Positions 25,705-34,699 of a DNA stretch of 64,000 nucleotides are shown one piece after another. The stretch is taken from the NCBI GenBank assembly GCA_963806635.1, contig CAWDZA010000015.1, forward strand, positions 1,054,001 to 1,118,000, given 5' to 3'. The first letter of the stretch is position 1. Each line of letters opens with the position of its first letter. A program made the translations under genes and the position numbers. Source of the stretch: CAVVEQ01 sp963806635. GTDB taxonomy: Bacteria; Chloroflexota; Anaerolineae; Anaerolineales; Anaerolineaceae. Under the pieces are notes generated by a model. The model ran no database searches. It saw only the letters and a list, made by a program, of their open reading frames with translations, and was not told the DNA's origin.

Positions 25705-25734
25705 ATTATACCCGGAAGGTTTCAAAATCGGCAA
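25705..25734 (-). promoter_or_regulatory. Promoter of tRNA-Thr
   Basis: On the minus strand TTGCCG (25729-25734), 18-base spacer and TATAAT (25705-25710), ending ten bases before the tRNA 5' end. It fills the gap up to the divergent glycosyltransferase start. Confidence 0.7.
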
Positions 25735-25740
25735 GAAACC

Positions 25741-26985
25741 ATGAACATCGCCATGCTCTCCTATCATACCTGCCCCCTGGCCACCCTGGGCGGCAAGCAC
25801 ACAGGCGGGATGAACGTCTATGTACGCGAACTCACCAAGCACCTGGGAGCCCTGGGGGTTCACGTGGATGTATTCACCCGCTCGCAGGATGAGCATGTCC
25901 CACACGTCCTCCATGATCTGGGTTGCGGCAACCGTGTGGTGCACATCCCTGCCGGGCCGGAATCTCCCACATCGAAAAACGATCTACCGCGCTATATTCC
26001 CGAATTTACCGAAGGAATCCTTCAATTTGCCCGTAGCAAGGATATCCATTACGACTTGATCCACAGCCATTACTGGATGTCAGGTCTGGCAGCCGAGTCG
26101 CTTCAATCCACCTGGAATGTGCCGATGGTGCAAATGTTCCACACCCTGGGATTGATGAAGAACCGCATCGCCCGCAGCGAATCGGAAATGGAACCTCCGC
26201 TGCGGATCGAGAGCGAAAAGAGGCTCGTATCGCTTGCAAAGAGGATCGTGATCGCCACCCCAGCCGAGAAGGAGCAGCTCATCTCGCTCTACGGAGCAGA
26301 TGAACACAAGTTTGCCGTGATCCCCCCGGGGGTGGATACCACCCACTTCTATCCGATCCCCGAGGATGAAGCCCGTTCCGTCATTGGAGTACCCTCGGGA
26401 AACTGCATGATCCTTTTTGTTGGCAGGATCGAACCGCTAAAGGGAATTGAAACTCTCCTGCGCGCAATTGCTTTGCTGCTGCAGACCGAAGAGATCAACG
26501 AGTGCAATTATTACCTGGCCATCATCGGTGGGGAACCGGATGGCAACGGGGAGGAGCCGGATTCAGAAATGGGCCGACTGCAGAACCTCAGCCGGGAGCT
26601 GGGAATCCACGATGTGGTCATCTTCCTTGGCAAGCGCTCGCAGGATACCCTCCCATATTATTACTCTGCTGCCCAGGTCGTAGTGGTGCCCTCGTATTAT
26701 GAGTCCTTTGGTATGGTCGCATTGGAAGCCATGGCCTGCGGGACGCCCGTGATCGCCTCGCAGGTCGGCGGGCTGGCCTACTTGGTGCGGGATGGAAAAA
26801 CTGGGTACGTTGTTCCTGAAGGCAATCCGGAAGCCTTAAAACAAGCGTTGAAGAAACTTATCGAAGCCCCTGCCCTGCGTGAACAGATGTGCGACCAGGC
26901 TGTGGATTATGCGCGCTCTTATGACTGGTCGGTGATCGCCCGCAAAGTATCAAAACTTTATGACTCGGTGCTCTCGGAAAAATAA
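25741..26985 (+). CDS. Family 4 glycosyltransferase (MshA/sucrose-phosphate-synthase-like)
   Basis: GT-B retaining glycosyltransferase of 414 residues. The N-terminal GGKHTGGMNVYVREL is the motif of MshA-type inositol-phosphate N-acetylglucosaminyltransferases and related sucrose-phosphate synthases, and the C-terminal half has FVGRIEPLKG, the E-x7-E-like SYYESFGMVALEAMACGTPV block and VPEGNPEAL. The ATG at 25741 is used; an earlier in-frame ATG lies inside the tRNA promoter. The acceptor cannot be fixed. No mycothiol genes are seen nearby, so another glycoside or lipid product is as likely. Confidence 0.85.
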   Translation: MNIAMLSYHTCPLATLGGKHTGGMNVYVRELTKHLGALGVHVDVFTRSQDEHVPHVLHDLGCGNRVVHIPAGPESPTSKNDLPRYIPEFTEGILQFARSKDIHYDLIHSHYWMSGLAAESLQSTWNVPMVQMFHTLGLMKNRIARSESEMEPPLRIESEKRLVSLAKRIVIATPAEKEQLISLYGADEHKFAVIPPGVDTTHFYPIPEDEARSVIGVPSGNCMILFVGRIEPLKGIETLLRAIALLLQTEEINECNYYLAIIGGEPDGNGEEPDSEMGRLQNLSRELGIHDVVIFLGKRSQDTLPYYYSAAQVVVVPSYYESFGMVALEAMACGTPVIASQVGGLAYLVRDGKTGYVVPEGNPEALKQALKKLIEAPALREQMCDQAVDYARSYDWSVIARKVSKLYDSVLSEK

Positions 26986-27004
26986 CCCGCGTTCGATGCT
27001 GAGT

Positions 27005-28168
27005 TTAATCTTCAAGCCCGCGGTGGACAGCATCCCGCCCGAATTTTTCGTGGATCTCGTCCATCGCAGCCATCAGCCTTCGTTCTTTTTCACCACGGTT
27101 GTCCCAAAGGGGTAATTGACGCTCGGTCCCGTAAAAACCGCTGACCCCCACCCCAATCAGGCGTACTTTTTTCCCGGTGGACCATTCCTTCTCGAATAAT
27201 TCCTGCGCAGCTTCAAAGATCATCAGATCCTGGTCAACAGGTTGCTCAAGCGAAACCTGTCGGGTGATGGTGGTGAAATCCGGCCAACGCAGCTTGATCT
27301 TAACCGTCTTCCCGCGCTTATCGTCCGCACGCAGCCTGCGCCCAACAGTTTGCGAAAGATGCCTCAGCGTATCCACAAGAAGGTGCCTATCGCTGGTGTC
27401 TTTTTCAAAAGTTGTTTCCTGGCTGACCGACTTCATTTCCCGGGTTGGTGAAACCGGGCTGGCATCCACTCCCCGAGCGCGCAGGATCAGCTCACTGCCG
27501 TAATTTCCGAACCTGCGGGAGAACTCTGCCTCGTTCTGACCTGCCAGGTCCCCGATCGTTGTGATCCCCCACTCGCCCAGCAATGCCTTTGTCTTGGGTC
27601 CTACACCCCAGAGCGCATCCACCGGCAATGGCGCAAGAAAATCTGCTTCGTTTCCAGGCGGCACTTCCGTGATGGCGCAGGGTGGCATATTGGTGCGGTG
27701 CTGCGCTTTTCCAAAATCTGTAGCGATCTTTGCCACCAGCTTGGAGCTGGCAATCCCCAGCGAACAAGGCAGACCCACATCGTCTTTAACGCTCGCCTGG
27801 ATTTTCTGGGCAATCTCCCGACCGGATTCAGGCAAGTCGCTCACATCCAGGAAGGCTTCATCGATGGAAACCTGTTCGATCAAGCCCGACCAGCGTTCCA
27901 GGATGGCCATCACCCGTTTGGAGTAATCCCCATAATGCGCGTGGCTGCTGCCAACCAGGATCAATTGTGGGCAGAGTCGCAGCGCAGTGCCCGTGGGCAT
28001 GGCCGAACGCACACCAAATTGCCGGGCAGCATAAGAGCAGGAGGCAATCACCCCTCGTTGACCAGGGTTTCCCCCCACCGCAAACGCCTTACCGCCCAGG
28101 GAAGGATCACGCAGCTCTTCCACCGAACAGAAGAACGCATCCAGGTCGATATGTATGATCTTGCGCAT
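27005..28168 (-). CDS. dinB: DNA polymerase IV (Y family)
   Basis: Translesion polymerase. The palm carboxylates are in IHIDLDAFF (Asp8) and VSIDEAFLDVS; the SYAAR, KLVAKIATDFGKA and WGVGPKT blocks and a little-finger domain (TTFEKDTSD) follow. I start at the ATG at 28168 because the polymerase core begins directly there (MRKIIHID); an upstream in-frame ATG adds 16 unlike residues. A TATAAT on this strand lies 15 bases before the ATG. It is convergent with the upstream glycosyltransferase gene. Confidence 0.94.
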   Translation of the reverse strand: MRKIIHIDLDAFFCSVEELRDPSLGGKAFAVGGNPGQRGVIASCSYAARQFGVRSAMPTGTALRLCPQLILVGSSHAHYGDYSKRVMAILERWSGLIEQVSIDEAFLDVSDLPESGREIAQKIQASVKDDVGLPCSLGIASSKLVAKIATDFGKAQHRTNMPPCAITEVPPGNEADFLAPLPVDALWGVGPKTKALLGEWGITTIGDLAGQNEAEFSRRFGNYGSELILRARGVDASPVSPTREMKSVSQETTFEKDTSDRHLLVDTLRHLSQTVGRRLRADDKRGKTVKIKLRWPDFTTITRQVSLEQPVDQDLMIFEAAQELFEKEWSTGKKVRLIGVGVSGFYGTERQLPLWDNRGEKERRLMAAMDEIHEKFGRDAVHRGLED

Positions 28169-28282
28169 GGCACTCTTGGATTGATTATAGTCTTCCACAT
28201 GATTCCCTTCCGCCATGTCAAAAAAAGGGCAAATTTATCATCATGTTATACTTACCGAACCTGAAATCTTGGAGTTTCAAAA

Positions 28283-28579
28283 ATGATTTTTGATGACGTA
28301 ATGAAGGTTGTGCTGGAATCCGTTGCGGAATTGAACCTGCAGTTGGATGCCTCCCAGCAGCTCGAGCTTACCCCCGATACCCAGCTCTTCGGTCGCGGCT
28401 CCAGGCTCGATTCTCTCGGGCTGGTCAATCTGATCGTTCTGGTGGAGGAAAAAGCCGCAGATACGTTCGGGAAATCAGTGACCATCGCCGATGAGCGGGC
28501 TATGTCGCAAAAAAGCAGCCCCTTCCGCACTGTCCGCACCCTCTCTGAATACCTTTTCGGTCTCCTCAAGGAAGTCTAA
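28283..28579 (+). CDS. Acyl carrier protein, non-FabD type
   Basis: A 98-residue carrier with the phosphopantetheine attachment Ser44 in RLDSLGLVNL. It is longer and less acidic than housekeeping AcpP, and the C-terminal third (SSPFRTVRTLSEYLFG) resembles carriers in polysaccharide-locus clusters. GGAG precedes the ATG. It is the first gene of a plus-strand run with an SDR, an AMP-ligase and a GNAT; the next ATG follows its stop directly. It presumably holds an acyl or aminoacyl group made by the ligase two genes on. Confidence 0.87.
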   Translation: MIFDDVMKVVLESVAELNLQLDASQQLELTPDTQLFGRGSRLDSLGLVNLIVLVEEKAADTFGKSVTIADERAMSQKSSPFRTVRTLSEYLFGLLKEV

Positions 28580-29284
28580 ATGCCTGAACAACCAGTGATC
28601 CTCATCACCGGTGCAAGCAAGGGTATCGGTCGCGCGATTTACGAGCATTATCTAGCGGCTGGTTGGCAAGTGATTGGTTGCAGCCGGTCGGAAATTGACG
28701 AGAGCGCGAAAAACCAACACCATTATTCGGTGGACATTACGGATGAAGTAGCCGTCCGTGAGATGTTTTCTCTGATTCGAAAGGAATTCGGCCGCCTGGA
28801 TGTTTTGGTCAATAACGCAGGCATCGCCGCGATGAACCATTCCCTGCTCATGCCCTTATCAACCTCCCGCAATGTAATGGATACCAATTTCACCGGTACT
28901 TTTCTGCTTTCACGGGAAGCAGCCAAATTGATGCAAAAACGGAAGTTCGGGCGCATCATCAATTTTTCCACCGTCGCGGTTCCCTTCCATTTGGAAGGCG
29001 AAGCCGTCTATGCGGCTTCGAAGGCCGCTGTGGAGGAGCTGACCCGGATTTTAGCCCGTGAGTTCGCGGAACTTGGAATTACCGTCAATGCCATCGGGCC
29101 CACACCCATCAATACCGATTTGATTCGTGGCGTACCGCAGGAAAAAATCCAGGCATTGATCAACCGCCAGGCGATCAAACGTCCAGGGAAATTCGAGGAT
29201 ATCTTCAACCTCATCGATTTCCTGGTCAAACCCGAGAGCGATTTCATCACCGGGCAGGTGATCTACCTGGGAGGGGTTTCGTGA
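28580..29284 (+). CDS. SDR-family oxidoreductase (FabG-like)
   Basis: Classical short-chain dehydrogenase of 234 residues. TGASKGIG at 10-17 binds the nucleotide, NNAG follows, and the catalytic set is Ser130, Tyr144 and Lys148 (YAASK). It resembles 3-oxoacyl-ACP reductases, and its place between a carrier protein and an acyl-activating ligase suggests it reduces a carrier-bound keto group. The start codon abuts the ACP stop, and its TGA overlaps the GTG of the ligase. Confidence 0.88.
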   Translation: MPEQPVILITGASKGIGRAIYEHYLAAGWQVIGCSRSEIDESAKNQHHYSVDITDEVAVREMFSLIRKEFGRLDVLVNNAGIAAMNHSLLMPLSTSRNVMDTNFTGTFLLSREAAKLMQKRKFGRIINFSTVAVPFHLEGEAVYAASKAAVEELTRILAREFAELGITVNAIGPTPINTDLIRGVPQEKIQALINRQAIKRPGKFEDIFNLIDFLVKPESDFITGQVIYLGGVS

Positions 29285-30621
29285 TCGAATTCCTTCTGGA
29301 TGTTTTTCAGGAATCCGGCGAGAAGGAAGCGATCATCTGGAAAGACCAGGTTTTTCCGTACGCCTGGTTGCGAGAACGCATCCTTTATTGGCAGGAACAG
29401 ATTCGCACCCGCGAGATCCCGCATGGCTCGGTGGTCATCCTGGAGGCGGATTTCTCGCCCAACGCGGTCGCCCTTTTCCTGGCGCTCATCGAAGCCCGCT
29501 GCATCCTGGTGCCGCTCACCCGTTCGGTGGAGATGAAAAAGAAAGAGTTCATCGAGATCGCGCAAGGCGAGATCAAATTCTCCATTGACGATTTCGACGT
29601 CACCACCATCTCGGTACTGGAAAACAAAGCCACGTACACGCTTTATGAAAGAATCCGATCCCTCGATCACCCCGGGCTGATCCTGTTTTCCTCTGGCTCC
29701 ACCGGCAAGAGCAAAGCTGCCCTGCACGACCTGACCTTTCTGCTTGAAAAATTCAAGACACGTCGTTTTGCGCAGCGTTCGATCAGCTTTCTGCTATACG
29801 ACCACATCGGTGGGGTCAATACCATGCTGCACATCCTCTCCAACGGCGGCACCCTCATTACCGTGCAGGACCGCAGTCCGGATGCGGTGCTGGCTGCTGT
29901 GGAAAAATACCAGGCTGAGCTGCTACCCACCTCACCAACATTCATTAACTTAATCCTCCTCAGCGAAGCGTACAAGCGTCATGATATTTCCACGCTTAAA
30001 ACCGTTACATACGGTACTGAGCCCATGCCGGAAAGTACTTTGAAGCGCTTCCATGAGCTATTCCCGGAGATCAAGCTGCAGCAGACCTACGGGCTCTCCG
30101 AGGTCGGAATATTGAGATCAAAATCCCGTGACTCAGAATCACTATGGGTGAAGATTGGCGGGGAGGGATTCGAAACCCGGGTGGTGGATAACATCCTGCA
30201 GATCAAAGCCCAGTCCGCCATGCTGGGATATCTCAATGCTCCCAGCCCATTCACCGAGGATGGCTGGTTCATCACCGGCGATGAAGTGGAGGTGGATGGC
30301 GAATATATGCGCATTCTCGGCCGGCGAAGTGAGCTCATCAACGTGGGTGGCGAAAAAGTCTACCCCGCTGAAGTGGAAAGCGTCATCCAGGCCATCCCCA
30401 ATGTGGCGGAAGTTTCGGTTTATGGGGAGAAGAACCCCATCACTGGCAGCATGGTTTGCGCTTTGGTCAAATTGCGGGAAGCAGAAGATGAGCAACAGGT
30501 CAAGCTGCGCATCAAACAGGTCTGCGCTGCAAGTCTGCCACGTTTCAAGGTTCCCGTGCGCATCACCTTCACCCAGGATGAACAGCACAGCGAACGGTTC
30601 AAAAAAATGCGCCCTCGCTGA
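29281..30621 (+). CDS. AMP-dependent acyl/aryl-CoA (or ACP) ligase
   Basis: ANL-superfamily adenylating enzyme, 446 residues, shorter than typical fatty acyl-CoA ligases. A3 loop LILFSSGSTGKSKAAL near residues 135-150, A5 QQTYGLSEVG, A7 GWFITGDE near 327, and A8 GRRSELINVGGEKVYP; the final Lys-containing region (ERFKKMRPR) may provide the A10 lysine. It begins with GTG in a four-base overlap with the SDR stop. It probably loads the carrier protein at 28283, but the acid is unknown. Confidence 0.85.
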   Translation: MIEFLLDVFQESGEKEAIIWKDQVFPYAWLRERILYWQEQIRTREIPHGSVVILEADFSPNAVALFLALIEARCILVPLTRSVEMKKKEFIEIAQGEIKFSIDDFDVTTISVLENKATYTLYERIRSLDHPGLILFSSGSTGKSKAALHDLTFLLEKFKTRRFAQRSISFLLYDHIGGVNTMLHILSNGGTLITVQDRSPDAVLAAVEKYQAELLPTSPTFINLILLSEAYKRHDISTLKTVTYGTEPMPESTLKRFHELFPEIKLQQTYGLSEVGILRSKSRDSESLWVKIGGEGFETRVVDNILQIKAQSAMLGYLNAPSPFTEDGWFITGDEVEVDGEYMRILGRRSELINVGGEKVYPAEVESVIQAIPNVAEVSVYGEKNPITGSMVCALVKLREAEDEQQVKLRIKQVCAASLPRFKVPVRITFTQDEQHSERFKKMRPR

Positions 30622-30638
30622 GCGGTTTTGAGTAATAT

Positions 30639-31496
30639 ATGACAAGTGTTCGTAAAGCGACCAAAGAGGATTTCGACCATATTTTTCCCCTCTTTCAGGG
30701 TTTCGCGACCCATACCCAGGTAAACCCGCAGGATTGGAAAAAAATCTTTTCCCCGCCCTGGTCCGGCCAGCGGGAGCAATTCGGTTACGTTTTGGAGGAT
30801 GGCAATGAAGCCGTCGGATTCCTGGGGACTCTATACTCTCTGCGTATGATCCAGGGCGAAAAACGGGAATTCTGCAACTTGACCTCCTGGATCGTCAGAC
30901 AGGATTACCGCTCCGAAAGCCTCTCTCTTCTTTTTCCGTTGATGGGCGGCAAAGATCTCACCCTCACAAATTTCACTGCATCCAACCGGGTGATCGAGGT
31001 TTTGCTTCGATTGGGTTTTCAATCCCTTGAAGATCATTACCGCATGATCCTGCCGCTGCCTGTGGCAAGAGGAAATATTACGATCACCTCAGATCCGGAG
31101 CAAATTCGTCCAAGGCTTTCCGGGTTGGAAGCCTCGATTTTCCAGGATCATCTCCCCCTGCACTGCCGGCACGTCCTGCTGGAATCCTCCGCTGGGCATT
31201 GTTATCTGGTCCTCAATCCAGCAATAAAACGTAACCTGCCTGTCATGTTTGTGAATTATTTCAGTGATCCCGGTTATTTTCTCAGGAATATCCAACAAAT
31301 TGCATTACACCTTTGCCGACAGTTGCATATTTATGGGCTTATGGTCGGGGAACACAGTCTGGGGAGAAAATCCCTGCCGCTGGCATTGCGGATCAAACGC
31401 AGACATGCGTTATTATTCAAATCCCGGGTTGTATCCCCGGAGGATGTGGACACCTTATATTCCGAAATTCAAGTCCTGGGACTAAAACCGGTGTAG
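30639..31496 (+). CDS. GNAT-fold acyltransferase-like protein
   Basis: A 285-residue protein starting VRKATKEDFDHIFPLFQGF, as in GNAT-fold acyltransferases, with a GFLGTLYS strand and LVRQDYRS-like segments. The C-terminal half (LALRIKRRHALLFKS) is unlike ordinary N-acetyltransferases and may be a second degenerate GNAT half, as in FemX-like proteins. No catalytic residue can be named. It is 17 bases after the ligase and three before the deacetylase, so an acyl transfer onto a sugar or lipid is a reasonable guess. Confidence 0.6.
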   Translation: MTSVRKATKEDFDHIFPLFQGFATHTQVNPQDWKKIFSPPWSGQREQFGYVLEDGNEAVGFLGTLYSLRMIQGEKREFCNLTSWIVRQDYRSESLSLLFPLMGGKDLTLTNFTASNRVIEVLLRLGFQSLEDHYRMILPLPVARGNITITSDPEQIRPRLSGLEASIFQDHLPLHCRHVLLESSAGHCYLVLNPAIKRNLPVMFVNYFSDPGYFLRNIQQIALHLCRQLHIYGLMVGEHSLGRKSLPLALRIKRRHALLFKSRVVSPEDVDTLYSEIQVLGLKPV

Positions 31497-31499
31497 ATC

Positions 31500-32522
31500 A
31501 TGACAACAACCAGGCTTGACCGAATCCTTTCTCCCCTCGCCCGTCCGTTTTATGGCGGTGTCGGGCATACCCTGATGTTCCACCGCATCATCGATACCTC
31601 CACCAGAACCCGGGTGCCTGGCGCGGCAAATATCGAATATCCACCGGACACGTTCGCGCATCTTCTGGATGACCTCTTGAACGCTGATTACGCCTTTGTC
31701 TCCATGGATCAGTGCGTCGAGATCCTCACTTCGGGTCAAAAGACAAAGAATTTCATCAATGTCACTTTCGACGATGGCTATATAGATAATTTCACCACTG
31801 CTTACCCCATCCTCAAAGAGCGCAGGATTCCATTTACAATCTATGTGACCACGGCATTTCCAGATCACAATGCGGTCGTCTGGTGGTACATCCTCGAGGA
31901 CATGCTGAACGAGGATCGTCAGATTGAGTTCGAATTTCAAGGGCGGGCATATCGATTCGATACATCGATGCCGGAAGAAAAGGTGAATTTCGGTCGCACA
32001 GCCCGCAGCTTGATGAAAACCGCCTCGGCAGAGGATCTGAATTTATTAATTTCAGAAATTTTCGTCAAGCAAGGTATCGACCCGATTCAAAAAGTGAGTG
32101 AAGTGAGTCTGAGCTGGGACCAAATAAAGCAGCTCGCGGCAGATCCGCTGGTAACCATCGGAGCCCACACTGTGAATCACCTGCTGCTCAAAGAATTACC
32201 CCTGGATACTGCCCGTAAGGAGATATTCAATGGCCGGGACAGATTGGGTGAAAAAATACGCAAGCCGGTTGTTCACTTTGCCTTTCCCTATGGGGGTCCA
32301 AACGCTGCTGGCATCCGTGAGTTCAACCTGGTGAGAGAGGCTGCATTCAAGACCGGTGTTACCACCCGCCTGGCGAATATTTTTTCGCAGCATAAAGACC
32401 ACCTGGAATGCCTTCCGCGGCTCGACATGGGGCTTTTCCCCGATTTTGCCAGTCTGAAAACAGCGTTGGACGGCTGGGTGCCTGCCCGCATGAATCATCT
32501 GAAAAAGGTGGTGACAGAATGA
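31500..32522 (+). CDS. Polysaccharide deacetylase (carbohydrate esterase family 4-like)
   Basis: A 340-residue NodB-homology protein. TFDDGYIDNF (Asp91, Asp92) provides the catalytic and metal Asp and GAHTVNH at about 221-227 the metal His pair, giving the D-H-H site; FAFPYGG is motif 3. No signal peptide is visible, so it acts on a cytoplasmic or lipid-linked substrate. Its TGA overlaps the ATG of the hydrogenase small subunit. In context it may remove an acetyl group from an amino sugar before re-acylation. Confidence 0.88.
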   Translation: MTTTRLDRILSPLARPFYGGVGHTLMFHRIIDTSTRTRVPGAANIEYPPDTFAHLLDDLLNADYAFVSMDQCVEILTSGQKTKNFINVTFDDGYIDNFTTAYPILKERRIPFTIYVTTAFPDHNAVVWWYILEDMLNEDRQIEFEFQGRAYRFDTSMPEEKVNFGRTARSLMKTASAEDLNLLISEIFVKQGIDPIQKVSEVSLSWDQIKQLAADPLVTIGAHTVNHLLLKELPLDTARKEIFNGRDRLGEKIRKPVVHFAFPYGGPNAAGIREFNLVREAAFKTGVTTRLANIFSQHKDHLECLPRLDMGLFPDFASLKTALDGWVPARMNHLKKVVTE

Positions 32523-33373
32523 GCGCCAGCCGGTTTGCCGTCCTACAGCTCTCCGGATGCGCCGGATGCGAGGTCTCGCTGCTCAACGCCTCCGAGTGGA
32601 TCGATCAGTACCGGTTAATGTATATGCCACTTGTTGTCTCGGCATATGATGTTCCAGAGGTCGATATTCTGCTGGTGAGCGGAGGCGTCCGCACCGACCA
32701 GGATTTGCATCATCTTCGTACCGCGGTAAAAAAAGCTGGCAAGGTTGTGGCGGTGGGGACCTGCGCCATCAGCGGCGGAGTTGCCAACCTGGGCGACCGG
32801 GACGAAGTCCGCGATCTTTTTCTCTCCCAGTCCAGCCGGCGGCATGTTCCACGTCTGCTGCCGCGCTGCCAGCCGGTGGATGCTGTCGTCGATATCGATC
32901 TTTATCTCCCTGGCTGCCCTCCCACTTCGGAACTCTTCATGGCCGCCCTCTTCGATCCGGAGGGATTTCAAGCGAGCCGCTCAGTCTGTCAGGAATGCGG
33001 ACGCTTAAAGGATAAATCCATCCGCCCGGATAAACTGGTCGGTTTCCAACAGGGCAAGGTTCAGGAAGGACTGTGTCTGATCAACCAGGGTTATCTCTGT
33101 GTAGGTTCATCCACCCGCGGAGGCTGCCGCGCCCCTTGTACCCGGGCTGGTCATCCCTGCGTGGGTTGCCGGGGTCCCTCGGATTTCTTTATCGAAAAAG
33201 AATCCAAAGAGTGGCTGGGCAGTATCCAGAAAGTATTTGAAACCATGACAGATATTCCCAGGGACGAGATCGCCCAGGCACTCGTTTCTCCCCAGTTCGC
33301 CCTCTTCCTCTTCCAGTTCTCGGATTATGCCGGCGGGAACCGCCCATTGCGACATAAGGAAAAGGTTCTCTGA
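32519..33373 (+). CDS. [NiFe] hydrogenase small subunit, group 3-like
   Basis: Electron-transfer subunit, 284 residues. Proximal-cluster ligands are Cys14 and Cys17 (GCAGC), the Cys of GTCAISGG near residue 82 and that of LPGCPP near 132. The C-terminal half has CQEC and a GYLCVGSSTRGGCRAPC...CVGC pattern, typical of the extra clusters in group 3 (F420-non-reducing, MvhG-like) enzymes. The ATG at 32519 overlaps the deacetylase stop (ATGA). An earlier in-frame start would run back inside that gene. No twin-Arg signal, so cytoplasmic. Confidence 0.9.
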   Translation: MSASRFAVLQLSGCAGCEVSLLNASEWIDQYRLMYMPLVVSAYDVPEVDILLVSGGVRTDQDLHHLRTAVKKAGKVVAVGTCAISGGVANLGDRDEVRDLFLSQSSRRHVPRLLPRCQPVDAVVDIDLYLPGCPPTSELFMAALFDPEGFQASRSVCQECGRLKDKSIRPDKLVGFQQGKVQEGLCLINQGYLCVGSSTRGGCRAPCTRAGHPCVGCRGPSDFFIEKESKEWLGSIQKVFETMTDIPRDEIAQALVSPQFALFLFQFSDYAGGNRPLRHKEKVL

Positions 33374-33374
33374 G

Positions 33375-34682
33375 ATGCCAACCCTGATCTTTCCCATAAG
33401 CCGCATCGAAGGTCATGCCCAGGTTGTGATCGATACACACGGCGACGAGGTCGTTTCGGCGCATTTCCAGGCAACCGAGTTCCGGGGATTCGATTATTTC
33501 GTTCAAGGTATCCCCGCGGAGCAAATGCCGGTGATTGTGCCCCGTATTTGCGGAGTCTGCTCCACGGCGCATCATGTTTGTTCCGTCAAAGCACTAGAAT
33601 CCCTTTACGGGGTCACCCCCCCGCCTCTTGCCAGGCGCATTCGCGAGCTGCTCCTGCTGGGGCAATTGATCCAAAACCAGGCGACCTCGCTTTTTATTTT
33701 CACCATGCCGGATAGGATGGGCACCGATAGCATCTTTGAGCCCGAAGTCTCAGCGTCTGCCTCCCGACCGGGAATCGCCGTTCAATCCTTGCAGGTCCGC
33801 AAGGCTGGAACCGACCTGATCTCCCTGGCAGGGGGACAGTTCATTCACCCCGTCAAGGCGGTTGTTGGAGGAGTGACGGGAGGAATCTCGAATCAAGCCA
33901 CTGATGAAATGCGCACGAAACTCAACGCCATTCTCCCGGTCGCCTGTGAGCTCTTTGATCATTACTGGCAATCCAGCCTGGAAATGGCTGAAAGGATCGG
34001 CACCTGGGGTGATGACCAGCCTTCCCACTATATCGCCTCCACAGGCAAGTCCTGTATGAATTTGGACAGCGACACCATCTGCATGCTGGATGAGAACGGT
34101 AAACAGGTGGATTGTTTCTCACCGGCGGAATTCCAACAGAAGCTAACCTTCATCGAAAGTACGTACAGTTACTCGGATGAGACCCTCTACAAAGGCGAGA
34201 TCATGCGGGCCAACAGCCTGGCTCGGATCAATATGAGCCTCCGCATGGGTACACCCCTGGCGGACCAATACCTGGATCGTTTTCAGACAACATTCGGCAA
34301 ACCAGCCCATGCGATCATGCTTTTTGATCTCAGTCGTGGGATTGAGCTAGTCTATGCCCTGGAACGAGCGATCGAGATCCTATCTGAACCGCTCGATGGT
34401 GAGGAAACCAGCATCCCGTATACCCCGCGCGATGGAGAGGGGTTTGGCCTGGTGGAAGCCCCCCGCGGGCCTCTCATCCACCACTATTCGGTGGAAAACG
34501 GTCTCATTAAGAGCGCCAAATTCATAATCCCCACGGTACATAACATGCAGGCTATCAGCCGGGCTTTGAAGGTGGCTGCGAACAGATATGTCGGGAATGA
34601 TCAGATCAACCTTGAGCTTGAAAAAGCAGTTGGGCGGGTGGTGAGGGCTTTCGATCCCTGTATCGCCTGCGCCACACATTAA
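33375..34682 (+). CDS. [NiFe] hydrogenase large subunit, no cleavable tail
   Basis: Catalytic subunit of 435 residues. L1 motif RICGVCSTAHH (Cys59, Cys62) and L2 motif DPCIACATH (Cys429, Cys432, His435) supply the four Ni-Fe cysteine ligands. Uniquely, the chain stops right at the His, whereas most large subunits carry a tail that a maturation protease removes. The next gene starts 17 bases on and no frame shift can restore a tail. The start is the ATG at 33375, one base after the small-subunit stop. No diaphorase or hyp maturation genes are in the window. The physiological electron partner is unknown. Confidence 0.92.
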   Translation: MPTLIFPISRIEGHAQVVIDTHGDEVVSAHFQATEFRGFDYFVQGIPAEQMPVIVPRICGVCSTAHHVCSVKALESLYGVTPPPLARRIRELLLLGQLIQNQATSLFIFTMPDRMGTDSIFEPEVSASASRPGIAVQSLQVRKAGTDLISLAGGQFIHPVKAVVGGVTGGISNQATDEMRTKLNAILPVACELFDHYWQSSLEMAERIGTWGDDQPSHYIASTGKSCMNLDSDTICMLDENGKQVDCFSPAEFQQKLTFIESTYSYSDETLYKGEIMRANSLARINMSLRMGTPLADQYLDRFQTTFGKPAHAIMLFDLSRGIELVYALERAIEILSEPLDGEETSIPYTPRDGEGFGLVEAPRGPLIHHYSVENGLIKSAKFIIPTVHNMQAISRALKVAANRYVGNDQINLELEKAVGRVVRAFDPCIACATH

Positions 34683-34699
34683 TTTAATTAGGATGAAAA

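Noticed and set aside
28283..30621. ACP, SDR and ligase as a fatty-acid or polyketide synthase
   Set aside because: No ketosynthase, malonyl transferase or dehydratase is present.
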